DNA of 34,098 nucleotides from a virus: IMG/VR virus record IMGVR_UViG_3300023178_000156, positions 1 to 34,098 of that record; one strand, 5' to 3'. The notes beneath the pieces were generated by a model. The model was not told the DNA's origin. It did not search any database and worked only from the letters and a program-made list of their open reading frames with translations. This document shows, piece by piece, positions 7,126 through 16,486 of the stretch. The position numbers and the translations under genes were made by a program. The stretch's first letter is position 1; each line of letters opens with the position of its first letter.

Positions 7126-8240
7126 TGGCTATTAAAATTAATGGTGATTTAATTATATCTAATACTAGAGATATGAGTGATATTAGTATTGATTATCAAC
7201 CAGATTCCAGTACAGAAGGCCTTTTTGACCCTTTCATTTTTACCCCTGAAGTAAATACTATTACAAGTACTATTAATATGGGCACGTCATATATGACTGG
7301 TGTAATGACCGCAAATACAACCTATACAATTAGTGGTACTACTAATGTTGGTACTTGTTCTGTAGTAACGCTCGACACGACTACAACAGGCCATATACCT
7401 AGTTTTCCTAATAATGTTTCTTGGGAAAGTAATATCGAGCCGACATGGAGTGATTGGAGATATTGGGTAATTACCATGGCTCAAGTTGCAAATACCGAAG
7501 TAAGAGCAGCAGCTGTTGGTTATGTTTCAAACGCATCTGCACCAACTGAAACAATCGCGCTTGAAGGTACTACTGGGTCACCTGAAGCCTTTTTTGATAA
7601 AGCAACAAGTGACACGCATGATTTTGTTGCGGGTTGGACTTTTAATTCAGACGGAAATGTATACAAATACGAAAGCATTTATAACGTTGGCGGTGGTGGT
7701 ACATATTTACATGATAGTACAACTTGGAATAATATTACCCCATCTCAAACATATTGGATTCAAGTAAATAATCATGATAGCAGAACCTTATCAGTAAGTG
7801 ATAGTGACGATATTGGTGAATGGATTTCCTTGAGTTCTACTAGAACATTTAGATATAGAGATGGACAAACCTTAAATACATATTCTTCAAGATATGGGAC
7901 AATGAAAGTAGATATCGCTGAAAGAGATTTTGGAACTGAACAACATAGTACTTCCACTCCTCAATATTATTCAGCTACGATAGGTTATACAGATGGAGAA
8001 GGATTTCCAGAAACAATACATAACGCTTATTGGAATGGTACTCTTGTATACAGTGGTGGGATTGCCTCTACTACATCTGAAGGTGATATTTTTCTAGGTA
8101 CTGATGGAAATTATTATCGTACAGGAACTTTACAGCAGCAATTTGGAAATCCAACTACATATTCTTACGCAATACAACAAGCAACTTTTACCATTCTGGC
8201 TACTGGTTATTATAGAGTTAATTGGGAGGGCAACGCATAA
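7125..8240 (+). CDS. Tail fibre/adhesin-like protein, MAIK-type, paralogue 3
   Basis: 371 aa, start overlapping the previous stop (TAATG). N-terminus MAIKINGDLIISNTRDMSD, then the shared module PSFPNNVSWESNIEPTWSDW followed by RYWVITMAQ (residues ~88-115). The remainder is Thr/Ser/Tyr/Gly-rich and beta-structured (GGGGTYLHDSTTWNNITPSQ). It is coupled to the next gene by another TAATG. Compared with paralogue 1 the module is conserved while the distal half differs, as expected for receptor-facing segments under diversification. Confidence 0.72.
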   Translation: MAIKINGDLIISNTRDMSDISIDYQPDSSTEGLFDPFIFTPEVNTITSTINMGTSYMTGVMTANTTYTISGTTNVGTCSVVTLDTTTTGHIPSFPNNVSWESNIEPTWSDWRYWVITMAQVANTEVRAAAVGYVSNASAPTETIALEGTTGSPEAFFDKATSDTHDFVAGWTFNSDGNVYKYESIYNVGGGGTYLHDSTTWNNITPSQTYWIQVNNHDSRTLSVSDSDDIGEWISLSSTRTFRYRDGQTLNTYSSRYGTMKVDIAERDFGTEQHSTSTPQYYSATIGYTDGEGFPETIHNAYWNGTLVYSGGIASTTSEGDIFLGTDGNYYRTGTLQQQFGNPTTYSYAIQQATFTILATGYYRVNWEGNA

Positions 8241-8806
8241 TGCCATTACATTATCCACATTTATATCCCGCAATTACAGGCACAAATAAACCTGGTACAT
8301 TAGGTGGTGTCGGAGGTACAGATGTACCAGCTGGTACAACAACTGGTCGAATATCTTCGAATGGCATTGTATGTTCAGTGAAACACGCCGAAGTTGATTC
8401 TTCCACAGAAGTCATAGCATTTGTAGCTGGTAGACTTACTGTAAGATCTGATGGTGCTAATGCTGGCTTTTCCATATATGTTGAGTCAGATACTGGAAAT
8501 AGTGGAACTAGTTATTGGTATAATACTTCTGGTACTCAAACAATATTGTCTGACGATAATACAGAAGTGAAAATTTATGAAGAAAATACAGTGACAGCAA
8601 CTCATGTATCGTTTGATGGTAATTCTTATGTGGCTCTGCCTGACGACCAACAAGTTTCAGCTGGCGCGATTTCAGATTTTGTTGGATACACAGATACCAA
8701 TACGGTTAACGATACAATACCAGTTTACATTAGAGCGACAGGATATAATGATACATTGGTAGCTACATTTATATTCCGTGTTATAGCACAGGCAACAAGA
8801 ACATAA
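8240..8806 (+). CDS. Small Thr/Gly-rich fibre or decoration protein, 188 aa
   Basis: The start is placed at the ATG in TAATG at 8240 with GGGAGG about ten bases upstream; an in-frame alternative at 8222 would sit inside the previous gene. Protein begins MPLHYPHLYPAITGTNK, then GGVGGTDVPAGTTTGRISSN. The remainder looks like one or two beta-sandwich domains (VTATHVSFDGNSYVALPDDQ, FVGYTDTNTVNDTIPVYIRA). No catalytic motif. Last gene of the fibre cluster before the neck genes. Confidence 0.68.
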   Translation: MPLHYPHLYPAITGTNKPGTLGGVGGTDVPAGTTTGRISSNGIVCSVKHAEVDSSTEVIAFVAGRLTVRSDGANAGFSIYVESDTGNSGTSYWYNTSGTQTILSDDNTEVKIYEENTVTATHVSFDGNSYVALPDDQQVSAGAISDFVGYTDTNTVNDTIPVYIRATGYNDTLVATFIFRVIAQATRT

Positions 8807-8821
8807 TAAAGAGAAAGAAAA

Positions 8822-9781
8822 ATGGCACAACCAACATCAAGAACTGAATTTAAAGAATGGATACTCCGAAAGATTGGAGCACCAGTAATTCAGATTAACG
8901 TTTCCGATGAGCAAGTTGATGACCGTATTGATGAAGCGGTAGATTTCTGGCGTGATTATCACTACAATGGAAGCCAATTAGTTTATTTAAAACACCAAAT
9001 TACTGGTAGTAGTTTAACATTAACCGATGCAGACGCGGCTGATTTCCAAATAGGTGAAACTATTACTGGTGGTACATCTGGTGCTTCAACTGTAATTACC
9101 GGCGATTCAACCGGACAAACATTAACATATCACTCATTATCAGATAATAATGCATTCCAGGCTGGCGAAGTTATTACTGGAGGTGCTTCTGGCCAACAAG
9201 GCACAATTGGTTCAATTACGAAAGGTGATAAAGAGAATGGATACATTACATTACCAGAACAACTTTTAGGTATTTCTGGAATCTTTAATCTTGAAACAAG
9301 TATTAGTACTGGTGGGGGAATCTTTAATGTTCAGTATCAATTCGTATTGAATAATTTAGAAGATATTACAGGCTATAATGTTTCAAATTATTATATGGCA
9401 ATGTCTCATTTAGAATTTTTACAAGAAATGCTAGTAGGTAAACCACATATTCGCTATAATAAGCACGTCAATCGTTTATATATTGATGCTGATGCAAGTG
9501 CTTTAAGTGTGGGAAATTATGTTATTATAGAAGCTTATGATGTCATTGATGGCGATACATATTCAGATGTATGGTCCGATAGATGGCTACAAAATTACGC
9601 TTCAGCATTAGTTAGAGAACAATGGGGATTGAATTTAACTAAATTTGATGGTATGCAATTAGTCGGTGGTGTGACATTTAATGGAGCAAATATTCTTGCG
9701 GAAGCTAGGGAAGACCGACAGCGTATGGAGGAAGAAGCAATAACAACACTTCAACCTCTCAACTATAACTATATTGGGTAA
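8822..9781 (+). CDS. gp13: Neck protein gp13 (head completion)
   Basis: 319 aa (T4 gp13 is 309). The N-terminal segment EFKEWILRKIGAPVIQINVS then DEQVDDRIDEAVDFWRDYHY is diagnostic of T4-like gp13. gp13 and gp14 close the portal after packaging and join head to tail. Residues ~61-138 are an extra region with two copies of a Gly-rich repeat: F-x-I-GETITGGTSGAS (75-90) and F-x-A-GEVITGGASGQQ (112-126). The conserved fold resumes at GYITLPEQLLGISGIFN. Start ATG with AAAGAGAAAGAAAA upstream. Confidence 0.9.
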   Translation: MAQPTSRTEFKEWILRKIGAPVIQINVSDEQVDDRIDEAVDFWRDYHYNGSQLVYLKHQITGSSLTLTDADAADFQIGETITGGTSGASTVITGDSTGQTLTYHSLSDNNAFQAGEVITGGASGQQGTIGSITKGDKENGYITLPEQLLGISGIFNLETSISTGGGIFNVQYQFVLNNLEDITGYNVSNYYMAMSHLEFLQEMLVGKPHIRYNKHVNRLYIDADASALSVGNYVIIEAYDVIDGDTYSDVWSDRWLQNYASALVREQWGLNLTKFDGMQLVGGVTFNGANILAEAREDRQRMEEEAITTLQPLNYNYIG

Positions 9782-9784
9782 AAT

Positions 9785-10471
9785 ATGGCAACCAATGTCT
9801 TCTTTGATAACTATACAAACTTTAATGAGCAACAGCTGATTGATGATTTAGTTATTGAAAGTATTAAAATGTATGGTGTGGATGTTATCTACATCACTCG
9901 TATTGATGGAGCATTGGATAAAGTATTTAACGAAGATGACCTTCCATTATATAATGAAACATTTGAATTTGAGGCTTATGTTAAAAATGTAGATGGATTT
10001 GAAGGCGAGGGTGATTTCCTATCCAAGTTTGGTCTACAAATACGAGACCAGATGACACTTACAGTTGCAAACAGAACGTTCGAACGATTTGTCACAAGAG
10101 AAGAAGGTACAATTATTCGTCCAAAAGAAGGCGATTTAATTTACTTCCCTTTATCAGAAAACATTTTTGAAATTAAATTTGTTGAAGATGAAAGCCTATT
10201 CTATCAATCAGGTGCTTTACAAGTATTTGATATGACTTGTGAATTGGCTGAATACACAGGTCAAAGATTACAAACTGGCCGTGATAATATTGACACATAT
10301 TTTGATGCATTTAATAGAGAAATACTCACATCAAATACAGCTACATTGAATGCTGTTGCTCAGGTTGACCCAATTGCTCGTAATTTAGTCTTTGAACAGG
10401 AAGGCGATGCAATTATTGACTTTAGTGAAATTGACCCATTCAGTGAAAACATTTACATCAACGACGATTAA
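9785..10471 (+). CDS. gp14: Neck protein gp14 (head completion)
   Basis: 228 aa (T4 gp14 is 256), starting three bases after gp13. The start MATNVFFDNYTNFNEQQLID, EDLVIESIKMYGVDVIYITR-like helix-strand, and FLSKFGLQIRDQMTLTVANR are characteristic of T4-like gp14. It works with gp13 in the neck ring between portal and tail terminator. The C-terminal half (GQRLQTGRDNID, FSEIDPFSENIYIND) is conserved in marine relatives. Confidence 0.88.
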   Translation: MATNVFFDNYTNFNEQQLIDDLVIESIKMYGVDVIYITRIDGALDKVFNEDDLPLYNETFEFEAYVKNVDGFEGEGDFLSKFGLQIRDQMTLTVANRTFERFVTREEGTIIRPKEGDLIYFPLSENIFEIKFVEDESLFYQSGALQVFDMTCELAEYTGQRLQTGRDNIDTYFDAFNREILTSNTATLNAVAQVDPIARNLVFEQEGDAIIDFSEIDPFSENIYINDD

Positions 10472-10479
10472 GGTATAAT

Positions 10480-11298
10480 ATGGGAATTGCAAATTATTTT
10501 TACAACTCTACTTTGAGAAAATATGTTGCTCTATTCGGCACATACTTTAATCAGATGAAAATCCAAAGAGCGGATAATGATGGTACTTTAATACAAGATA
10601 TGATTGTACCTATTTCATATGCTCCTTTCCAAAAGATTTTAGCTCGTGTGACACAAGACCCTAATTTTTTAAAGGGTGTAGCAATTAACCTGCCAAGAAT
10701 GTCGTTTGAAATGACCAATATGACATACGACCCAGAACGTAAAGTTGCTCCAACAAGAAAGGTAAGAAAAACTGGAGTTGATACTGAAGGTGGTGGCAGA
10801 CGATTTGTATATGCTGGAGTGCCATACAATTTAGATTTTTCATTGTACATTATGGCTAAATATAATGAAGACGCAGTAAAAATATTAGAACAAATTTTAC
10901 CATTCTTTAATCCAGAGTTTACAAGTACTGTGCGATTAATTGATGGTTTGGAACCAATGGATATACCTTTAATCCTGAATGATACAACATTTGAGGATTT
11001 ATATGAAGGCGACTTCGAGGAAAGAAGAAGTGTTCTTTATACATTAAATTTCACGATGAAAGGTTGGTTCTTTGGGCCAGAAAGAGATAAGGCTGTTATT
11101 AAGTTTATAGATGTTCGTTATGCAACGGATACACCTTCTAACACATCGTTTGAAGAATTTTATTCAGTGTCACCAGGTATGACTGCAAACAACGAACCTA
11201 CGACTGATAGAGCGTTAAGTATTGACTATAGTTTAATTGAATTTGATGATAATTGGGATTACACAGAGGAAATCGCAAATACAGCACCTTCCGTTTGA
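10480..11298 (+). CDS. gp15: Tail terminator / proximal sheath stabiliser gp15
   Basis: 272 aa, equal to T4 gp15. The N-terminus YFYNSTLRKYVALFGTYFNQ and IPISYAPFQKILAR-like segment, with PRMSFEMTNMTYDPERK, are gp15 hallmarks. The hexamer caps the tail tube and sheath and docks to the neck. Its end sits at an early-type sigma70 promoter whose -35 overlaps the last codons. Confidence 0.88.
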   Translation: MGIANYFYNSTLRKYVALFGTYFNQMKIQRADNDGTLIQDMIVPISYAPFQKILARVTQDPNFLKGVAINLPRMSFEMTNMTYDPERKVAPTRKVRKTGVDTEGGGRRFVYAGVPYNLDFSLYIMAKYNEDAVKILEQILPFFNPEFTSTVRLIDGLEPMDIPLILNDTTFEDLYEGDFEERRSVLYTLNFTMKGWFFGPERDKAVIKFIDVRYATDTPSNTSFEEFYSVSPGMTANNEPTTDRALSIDYSLIEFDDNWDYTEEIANTAPSV

Positions 11299-11323
11299 CA
11301 TTTATAATTAAATATGTTATAAT
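11295..11323 (+). promoter_or_regulatory. Sigma70 promoter for TagD-like gene
   Basis: TTGACA (11295-11300), 17-base spacer, TATAAT (11318-11323): full consensus. The -35 box overlaps the gp15 stop codon; the start codon of the next gene is ~32 bases beyond the -10. It is the only such promoter seen inside the otherwise co-directional gp13-gp23 block. Confidence 0.85.
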
Positions 11324-11355
11324 GGAACATAGCAATTTTATATAATGGAGTAATT

Positions 11356-11781
11356 ATGAAAGTAGGATTTACAGCTAGTACATTTGATTTATTACATGCT
11401 GGACATGTACAAATGTTAAGAGAGGCAAAAGAACAGTGTGACTATCTAATTTGTGGTTTACAAATGGACCCAAGCTCTGATAGGCCAGATAAAAATTCAC
11501 CTGTTCAAACTGTGGTTGAAAGATATACTCAACTTAAGGCGGTAAGTTATGTTGATGAAATTATACCTTATTCAACCGAAAGGGATCTAGAAGATATCCT
11601 TGAAATGTATACAATTCATGTTCGTATACTAGGAGAGGAATATCGCGATAAGGATTTCACAGGTAAAGATATATGCCGTAAACGAGATATAGACCTTTAC
11701 TTTAATAAGAGAGACCATCGCTTTAGTAGCAGTGGTTTGAGACAAAGAGTTTGTGATAAAGAAAAGGATTATGAGTACTAA
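11356..11781 (+). CDS. TagD/glycerol-3-phosphate-cytidylyltransferase-like enzyme
   Basis: 141 aa, close to the ~130 aa of TagD-type enzymes. GFTASTFDLLHAGHVQMLRE carries the HxGH motif (HAGH) that binds CTP; CGLQMDPSSDRPDKNSPVQT and RYTQLKAVSYVDEIIPY follow the family order; RFSSSGLRQRV stands where RTxGISTT lies. Such enzymes make CDP-glycerol, CDP-ribitol or related activated alcohols. TATAATGGAGTAATT precedes the ATG. Separated from the other nucleotidyltransferase by the neck genes but, like it, sigma70-promoted; probably part of the same glycan or phospholipid-headgroup pathway. Confidence 0.82.
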   Translation: MKVGFTASTFDLLHAGHVQMLREAKEQCDYLICGLQMDPSSDRPDKNSPVQTVVERYTQLKAVSYVDEIIPYSTERDLEDILEMYTIHVRILGEEYRDKDFTGKDICRKRDIDLYFNKRDHRFSSSGLRQRVCDKEKDYEY

Positions 11782-11783
11782 TT

Positions 11784-12290
11784 ATGAGCGATGATAAAAT
11801 TGCACAAGCACTAAATATGAGGCCTTTGGAAGAAGCAGAGGAAGAAAAACAAGAAATTTTGGATGAACTTAATCCGGATAAATTACCTGATTTACCTGCC
11901 AATGCATTCACTACAAATGACGAAGTAGAAAATTTACCAGCAGAGACACCAGCTGGCGAATTAGTTCCAGCAGATGTACTCGCTGATGAAAATTTAAAAG
12001 ACATTGAACTTGCACGACGAAACATTGAAAATATTATTGGTTTAGGTGACGACGCAGTGAAGGAAATGGTTGAAATTGCAAAACAATCTGAATCGCCTAG
12101 AGCATTTGAGGTTGTATCTCAATTAATGAAAACACTGCTTGACGCAAACAAAGATTATGTTGACATGTCAACCAAAAAGAGATATGCAAAGGAAGAACAG
12201 GCTCCTTCTACAAACGTCACAAATAATAATCTTATTGTATCAACAGCTGATTTACTTAAAATGATTAAGGACGATAATAGTAATGCCTGA
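11784..12290 (+). CDS. gp16: Terminase small subunit gp16
   Basis: 168 aa (T4 gp16 is 164). A long acidic N-terminus is followed by a helical centre (KDIELARRNIENIIGLGDDA, RAFEVVSQLMKTLLDANKDY) that matches the oligomerising core of T4-like small terminases. The Asn-rich NVTNNNLIVSTADLLKMIKD tail is also typical. It overlaps gp17 by eight bases. It recognises DNA for packaging and stimulates the gp17 ATPase. Confidence 0.88.
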   Translation: MSDDKIAQALNMRPLEEAEEEKQEILDELNPDKLPDLPANAFTTNDEVENLPAETPAGELVPADVLADENLKDIELARRNIENIIGLGDDAVKEMVEIAKQSESPRAFEVVSQLMKTLLDANKDYVDMSTKKRYAKEEQAPSTNVTNNNLIVSTADLLKMIKDDNSNA

Positions 12291-13902
12291 TTTTATTAAA
12301 GGATATCTGGGCAACAATGACCTCAAAAGATCTGGTGAGGAAATTGAATTTACACCTGATATGCTTAAGGAATATGTGAAGTGTTCTAAGGACCCAATAT
12401 ATTTCGCTGAAAATTATATTAAAATTGTACATGTAGATAAAGGTCTTGTAAACCTTGATATGTATGATTATCAAAAAGAAATTACAGAAAAGATTACAAA
12501 TAGTAGACGTGTTGCTGTATTAACAGCAAGACAGAGTGGAAAAACTACAACAGCAGTTGCAGTTATTTTACATTATATTTTATTTAATGAATTTAAAACA
12601 GTTGCTATTCTTGCAAATAAAGGTGATGCTGCAAGGGAAGTTCTTTCAAGAGTTCAACTTGCTTATGAAGCTTTACCTAAATGGATGCAACAAGGTATTG
12701 AGGAATGGAATAAAGGTAATATTACCTTGGAAAATGGCTGTAAAATATATGCGGGTACAACCACATCATCGGCCATTCGTGGTAAATCTATCAGTTTCCT
12801 CTATCTTGATGAGGTCGCGTTCATTGAAGGCTTTGATGAGTTTTTTGCTTCGGTATATCCGACAATCTCATCTGGTGATACCACAAAGCTCTTAATGACT
12901 TCTACACCAAACGGGTTAAACCATTTTTGGAAAACTTGTAAGGGTGCTGAAGAAAAGACCAATGGTTATGAATTTGTAAAGGTGATGTGGCATGATGTTC
13001 CAGGCCGTGATGAAAAATGGCGTAAGGAAACAATTGAAGCACTTGACCATGATGAAGAAAAGTTTAATCAAGAATATTGCTGTGAATTTATTGGAAGCTC
13101 TGGCACACTGATTAGTGGTGCCAAATTGAAACAGCTTCTACATTCCAAACCATTGGTTGAAAAAGAAAATATGTATCAATATGAAGCGGTGAAGGAAGGT
13201 CATGCATATGTAATGACTGTCGACGTATCTCGGGGAAAAGGCCTCGATTATTCGACATTTACTGTGTTTGATGTGACTGAAATGCCTTATAAACAGGTCG
13301 TTTGTTATAGAGATAATATGATAAGTCCTGTTGATTTCGCTTCAATTATATATAGAATAGGCCTAATGTATAATGAGAGTGCTATTCTGATTGAGGTTAA
13401 CGATATCGGTGAACAGGTTTCTGATGTACTTTTAATGGACTACGGCTATGAAAATCTTCTATTCACCGAGAATGCTGGACGTTCAGGTAAAAAAATATCA
13501 GGTGGATTTGGAAGAAGTGCTGACCATGGAATAAGAACAACAAAAAGTGTTAAACAAAAGGGTTGTTCAATACTAAAAATGCTGGTTGAACAAAATCAGA
13601 TGATTTTAGTAGATTATAACACAATACAGGAGTTATCGCGATTTTCTAAAAAGGGATTTTCCTACGAAGCTGAACCTGGGTTTCATGATGATATGGTCAT
13701 GAATTTAGTCATCTTTGCATGGCTAACTGATGACAGATTTTTCAGAGAATTAACAGACATAAATACCTTGGCACAATTAAGAGAAAAGACCGAGGAACAG
13801 CTCAACGAGGATTTATTACCCTTTGGGTTTATTGATACAGGCGACGACATCAACCAAGATGGTGGATGGCAGTCTGTACCTGGAAGAGCTTTTGAGGTAT
13901 AG
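12283..13902 (+). CDS. gp17: Terminase large subunit gp17 (packaging ATPase/nuclease)
   Basis: 539 aa (T4 gp17 is 610; marine relatives are shorter). ATPase domain: Walker A TARQSGKTTT (81-90), Walker B FLYLDEVAFIE (172-182), coupling motif LLMTSTPNG. Nuclease domain: MTVDVSRGKGLDYSTF with D324, IEVNDIGEQ with E381, and FHDDMVMN with D479/D480, giving the acidic RNase H-like triad. All catalytic residues are present, so it should be active. Pumps DNA into proheads and cuts the concatemer. Confidence 0.96.
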   Translation: MPDFIKGYLGNNDLKRSGEEIEFTPDMLKEYVKCSKDPIYFAENYIKIVHVDKGLVNLDMYDYQKEITEKITNSRRVAVLTARQSGKTTTAVAVILHYILFNEFKTVAILANKGDAAREVLSRVQLAYEALPKWMQQGIEEWNKGNITLENGCKIYAGTTTSSAIRGKSISFLYLDEVAFIEGFDEFFASVYPTISSGDTTKLLMTSTPNGLNHFWKTCKGAEEKTNGYEFVKVMWHDVPGRDEKWRKETIEALDHDEEKFNQEYCCEFIGSSGTLISGAKLKQLLHSKPLVEKENMYQYEAVKEGHAYVMTVDVSRGKGLDYSTFTVFDVTEMPYKQVVCYRDNMISPVDFASIIYRIGLMYNESAILIEVNDIGEQVSDVLLMDYGYENLLFTENAGRSGKKISGGFGRSADHGIRTTKSVKQKGCSILKMLVEQNQMILVDYNTIQELSRFSKKGFSYEAEPGFHDDMVMNLVIFAWLTDDRFFRELTDINTLAQLREKTEEQLNEDLLPFGFIDTGDDINQDGGWQSVPGRAFEV

Positions 13903-13913
13903 GCTCAACTTTT

Positions 13914-13921
13914 TATAAATA
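13914..13921 (+). promoter_or_regulatory. T4-type late promoter box (sheath gene)
   Basis: TATAAATA in the 80-base gap between terminase and tail sheath genes; the ribosome site AAAGGAGAAATAAT and ATG follow 62 bases later. The gap and strong ribosome site fit an abundant late product. Confidence 0.65.
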
Positions 13922-13982
13922 AAGAGTGATAACTAATTATAACAAATAGGTTTTAAATAGATAATATTAAAGGAGAAATAAT

Positions 13983-15896
13983 ATGGCTTTTTCCGTAAGT
14001 CCTTCCGTAATTGTTCGTGAAGTGGACGCATCAGCAGCGGTACCGGCCATCGCAACACCACCTGCAGCTATCGCTGGAGTGTTTAGATGGGGTCCTGTAG
14101 GCGAAGCAATTCTTGTTTCTTCGGAGAATGAACTAGTAAGTCGTTTTGGTGAACCAACCAATGATAACTATGAGACATTTTTCGTAGCAGCAGATTACCT
14201 TTCATACGCTAATGCATTATATGTAGCTCGTGTTGATAACGGTGCAGTCGCAGCTTCTGCAAGCGATACTTCAAACGCAAATACACAACTACACACTTTT
14301 GGTGGATTCGATGCTTTATATCCAGGCGCATTAGGTAATTCAATCGATGTTTCTTATTGTAAATCTGATGATTTTTCAGATGTATTAATTGACGTTGGTG
14401 ACATTACTGCTTCAAAAATCACTGGTAATACACAAATCTCTCAAACAATTTCATTTAATAGTTCAAGTGTGACCTTCGAGGTTGCTCCAGCTGAAAGAAT
14501 TACAGTTGCAGATGTGAATGTTGGTGATTTAATTAGAATCGGTAATGATTCTGTTGGTTATCAAGAAATTCCAGTCTCTTCACTTTCTGAAACAGCTTTG
14601 GATTCAGCAGGTGATGAAACTGCTAATAATGCATTAATCTCATCTTACGAGTATGTATTAACATTAAGCAATAACTATTTGCTTGCAGAAACAGACTTGA
14701 ATAAACTTTCATTAGAAAGAAAATGGAAACATGCTGGTTTATTTGGTGTCGCTCCTCAATCTGGAAACTATCACATCGCAGTTATTGATGGTGATGGTAG
14801 TGTCGCAGGTGAAGCTGGGGTAGCACTAGAAATTTACACAGACGTTTCAACAACATCAACAGCAAAAACATCAGATGGGTCAACAAACTATTATAAAGAT
14901 GTAATTGACCAAAGATCTGATTGGGTAAAAGTTGCAAATACTGCACACTTTGAAGCTCAAACACTTGCTTATGAAGATCTTGCAAATGGTACAGACGGTA
15001 CTTCAGAAAGTGCTACTGGACTAGGTGCTCTTGCAGGAGGTTATGACCTCTTCGCAAATGATAATGAAATCGATGTTTCATTTGTTCTTCAAGGTAAAGG
15101 TGATAACTCAGGTAATGTTGCAAACTATATTATCAGTAATATTGCTGAGAGTAGAAAAGATTGTATCGCATTCATTTCACCTTCTAAGGAAGCTGTTGTT
15201 GACGAAAACAAAACAAACGCAAAACTTACAAATGTAATTGCATACAGAAATGCATTACAGAATAGTTCATACTTCTTTATGGACTCTGGATACAAATATA
15301 GATACGACAAGTATAATGACACATACAGATATGTACCATTAAACGGTGACATGGCTGGTCTTGCTTCTCGTGTTGAACCTTATGAGTCTCCAGCTGGTTT
15401 CCGTAAGGGCGTAATTAAGAATGTTGTAAAACTTGCATTTAATCCAAGTAAAGCACAAAGGGACCAACTTTATAGTTCTGATGTTAACCCAGTAATGTCA
15501 CAGGTAGGACAAGGTGTTGTTCTATTTGGGGATAAAACAGGATTAGGTTTACCAACTGCATTCTCTAGTATCAATGTTCGAAGATTGTTCATTGCAGTTG
15601 AGAAAGTAATTGCTAATACCGCTCAAACATTCCTATTCGAGTTGAATGATGAGTTTTCACAAACTCAATTCAAGAATATAGTGGAACCTTTCTTAAGAGA
15701 TATTCAAGGAAGGAGAGGAATTATAGACTTCAGAGTTGTATCTGATAGTACTGTAAATACGCCAGCTATAGTGGACCAAGGTAAGTTTAGAGCTAATATC
15801 TTCATCAAACCTGCTAGAAGTATTAATGTAATTGAACTTACATTTGTTGCTACACGTAGCGGAATTGAATTTGAAGAGATTGTAGGTTCTCTATAA
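13983..15896 (+). CDS. gp18: Tail sheath protein gp18
   Basis: 637 aa (T4 gp18 is 659). The N-terminal SPSVIVREVDASAAVPAIAT and GVFRWGPVGEAILVSSENEL are the T4-like sheath start. The C-terminal block (NTAQTFLFELNDEFSQTQFK, RGIIDFRVVSDSTVNTPAIV, INVIELTFVATRSGIEFEEI) is the conserved tube-proximal contractile domain. Residues ~130-370 form the variable surface domain. Preceded by AAAGGAGAAATAAT, the strongest type of ribosome site in this window. Confidence 0.95.
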   Translation: MAFSVSPSVIVREVDASAAVPAIATPPAAIAGVFRWGPVGEAILVSSENELVSRFGEPTNDNYETFFVAADYLSYANALYVARVDNGAVAASASDTSNANTQLHTFGGFDALYPGALGNSIDVSYCKSDDFSDVLIDVGDITASKITGNTQISQTISFNSSSVTFEVAPAERITVADVNVGDLIRIGNDSVGYQEIPVSSLSETALDSAGDETANNALISSYEYVLTLSNNYLLAETDLNKLSLERKWKHAGLFGVAPQSGNYHIAVIDGDGSVAGEAGVALEIYTDVSTTSTAKTSDGSTNYYKDVIDQRSDWVKVANTAHFEAQTLAYEDLANGTDGTSESATGLGALAGGYDLFANDNEIDVSFVLQGKGDNSGNVANYIISNIAESRKDCIAFISPSKEAVVDENKTNAKLTNVIAYRNALQNSSYFFMDSGYKYRYDKYNDTYRYVPLNGDMAGLASRVEPYESPAGFRKGVIKNVVKLAFNPSKAQRDQLYSSDVNPVMSQVGQGVVLFGDKTGLGLPTAFSSINVRRLFIAVEKVIANTAQTFLFELNDEFSQTQFKNIVEPFLRDIQGRRGIIDFRVVSDSTVNTPAIVDQGKFRANIFIKPARSINVIELTFVATRSGIEFEEIVGSL

Positions 15897-15935
15897 TAGG
15901 ATAAATAATTTTTAGAAATAATAGGAGAAACGAGA

Positions 15936-16469
15936 ATGGCATTTAATATTAACGAGTTTAAATCACAACTAGTAGGTGGTGGTGCTCGGTCTTCCCTTTT
16001 CCAAGTGCAGATACTCAATCCTGTGGCTCCTGAAGCAGATTTCAAAGTTCCGTTTATGGTTAGGGCTGGTGGAATTCCAGCCTCAAACATAGGTTCATTT
16101 GAGGTTCCTTACTTCGGTAGAAACGTCAAATATGCTGGTGATAGAACATTTGATGATTGGACAGTCACAGTAATTAATGATGAGGATTTCATTGTAAGAA
16201 ATGGCTTCGAGGCTTGGATGAACGCTATCAATACTCATGATAGTAATGTTCGTGCATTACCTCAGGACTACAAGTCCAATGCCGTTATTACACAATATAG
16301 CAAAGATGGTGATGCTATCAGATCTTATGTATTTGAAGGCATGTATCCAACAACTATTGACCAGATCGACATGGATTGGTCAAACGTTGATGCTATAGAG
16401 GAATTCGGTGTGACATTTGCTTATGACTTTTGGAGAGTTGAAGGAAGCACTGGAATTCCAACTACATAA
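15936..16469 (+). CDS. gp19: Tail tube protein gp19
   Basis: 177 aa (T4 gp19 is 163). MAFNINEFKSQLVGGGARSS, then LFQVQI.NPV, VPFMVRAGGIPASNIGSFEV and PYFGRNVKYAGDRTFDDWTV are typical of T4-like tubes. Hexamers stack into the DNA conduit within the gp18 sheath. Preceded by AATAGGAGAAACGAG; a near-late box GATAAATA (15900-15907, one mismatch) lies ~30 bases upstream. Confidence 0.94.
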   Translation: MAFNINEFKSQLVGGGARSSLFQVQILNPVAPEADFKVPFMVRAGGIPASNIGSFEVPYFGRNVKYAGDRTFDDWTVTVINDEDFIVRNGFEAWMNAINTHDSNVRALPQDYKSNAVITQYSKDGDAIRSYVFEGMYPTTIDQIDMDWSNVDAIEEFGVTFAYDFWRVEGSTGIPTT

Positions 16470-16486
16470 TTTAAATAGGTGATATT

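Noticed and set aside
12536-12895. Plus-strand 119-codon ORF inside the terminase gene
   Set aside because: It is a +1-frame shadow of the ATPase domain; the terminase frame carries all catalytic motifs.
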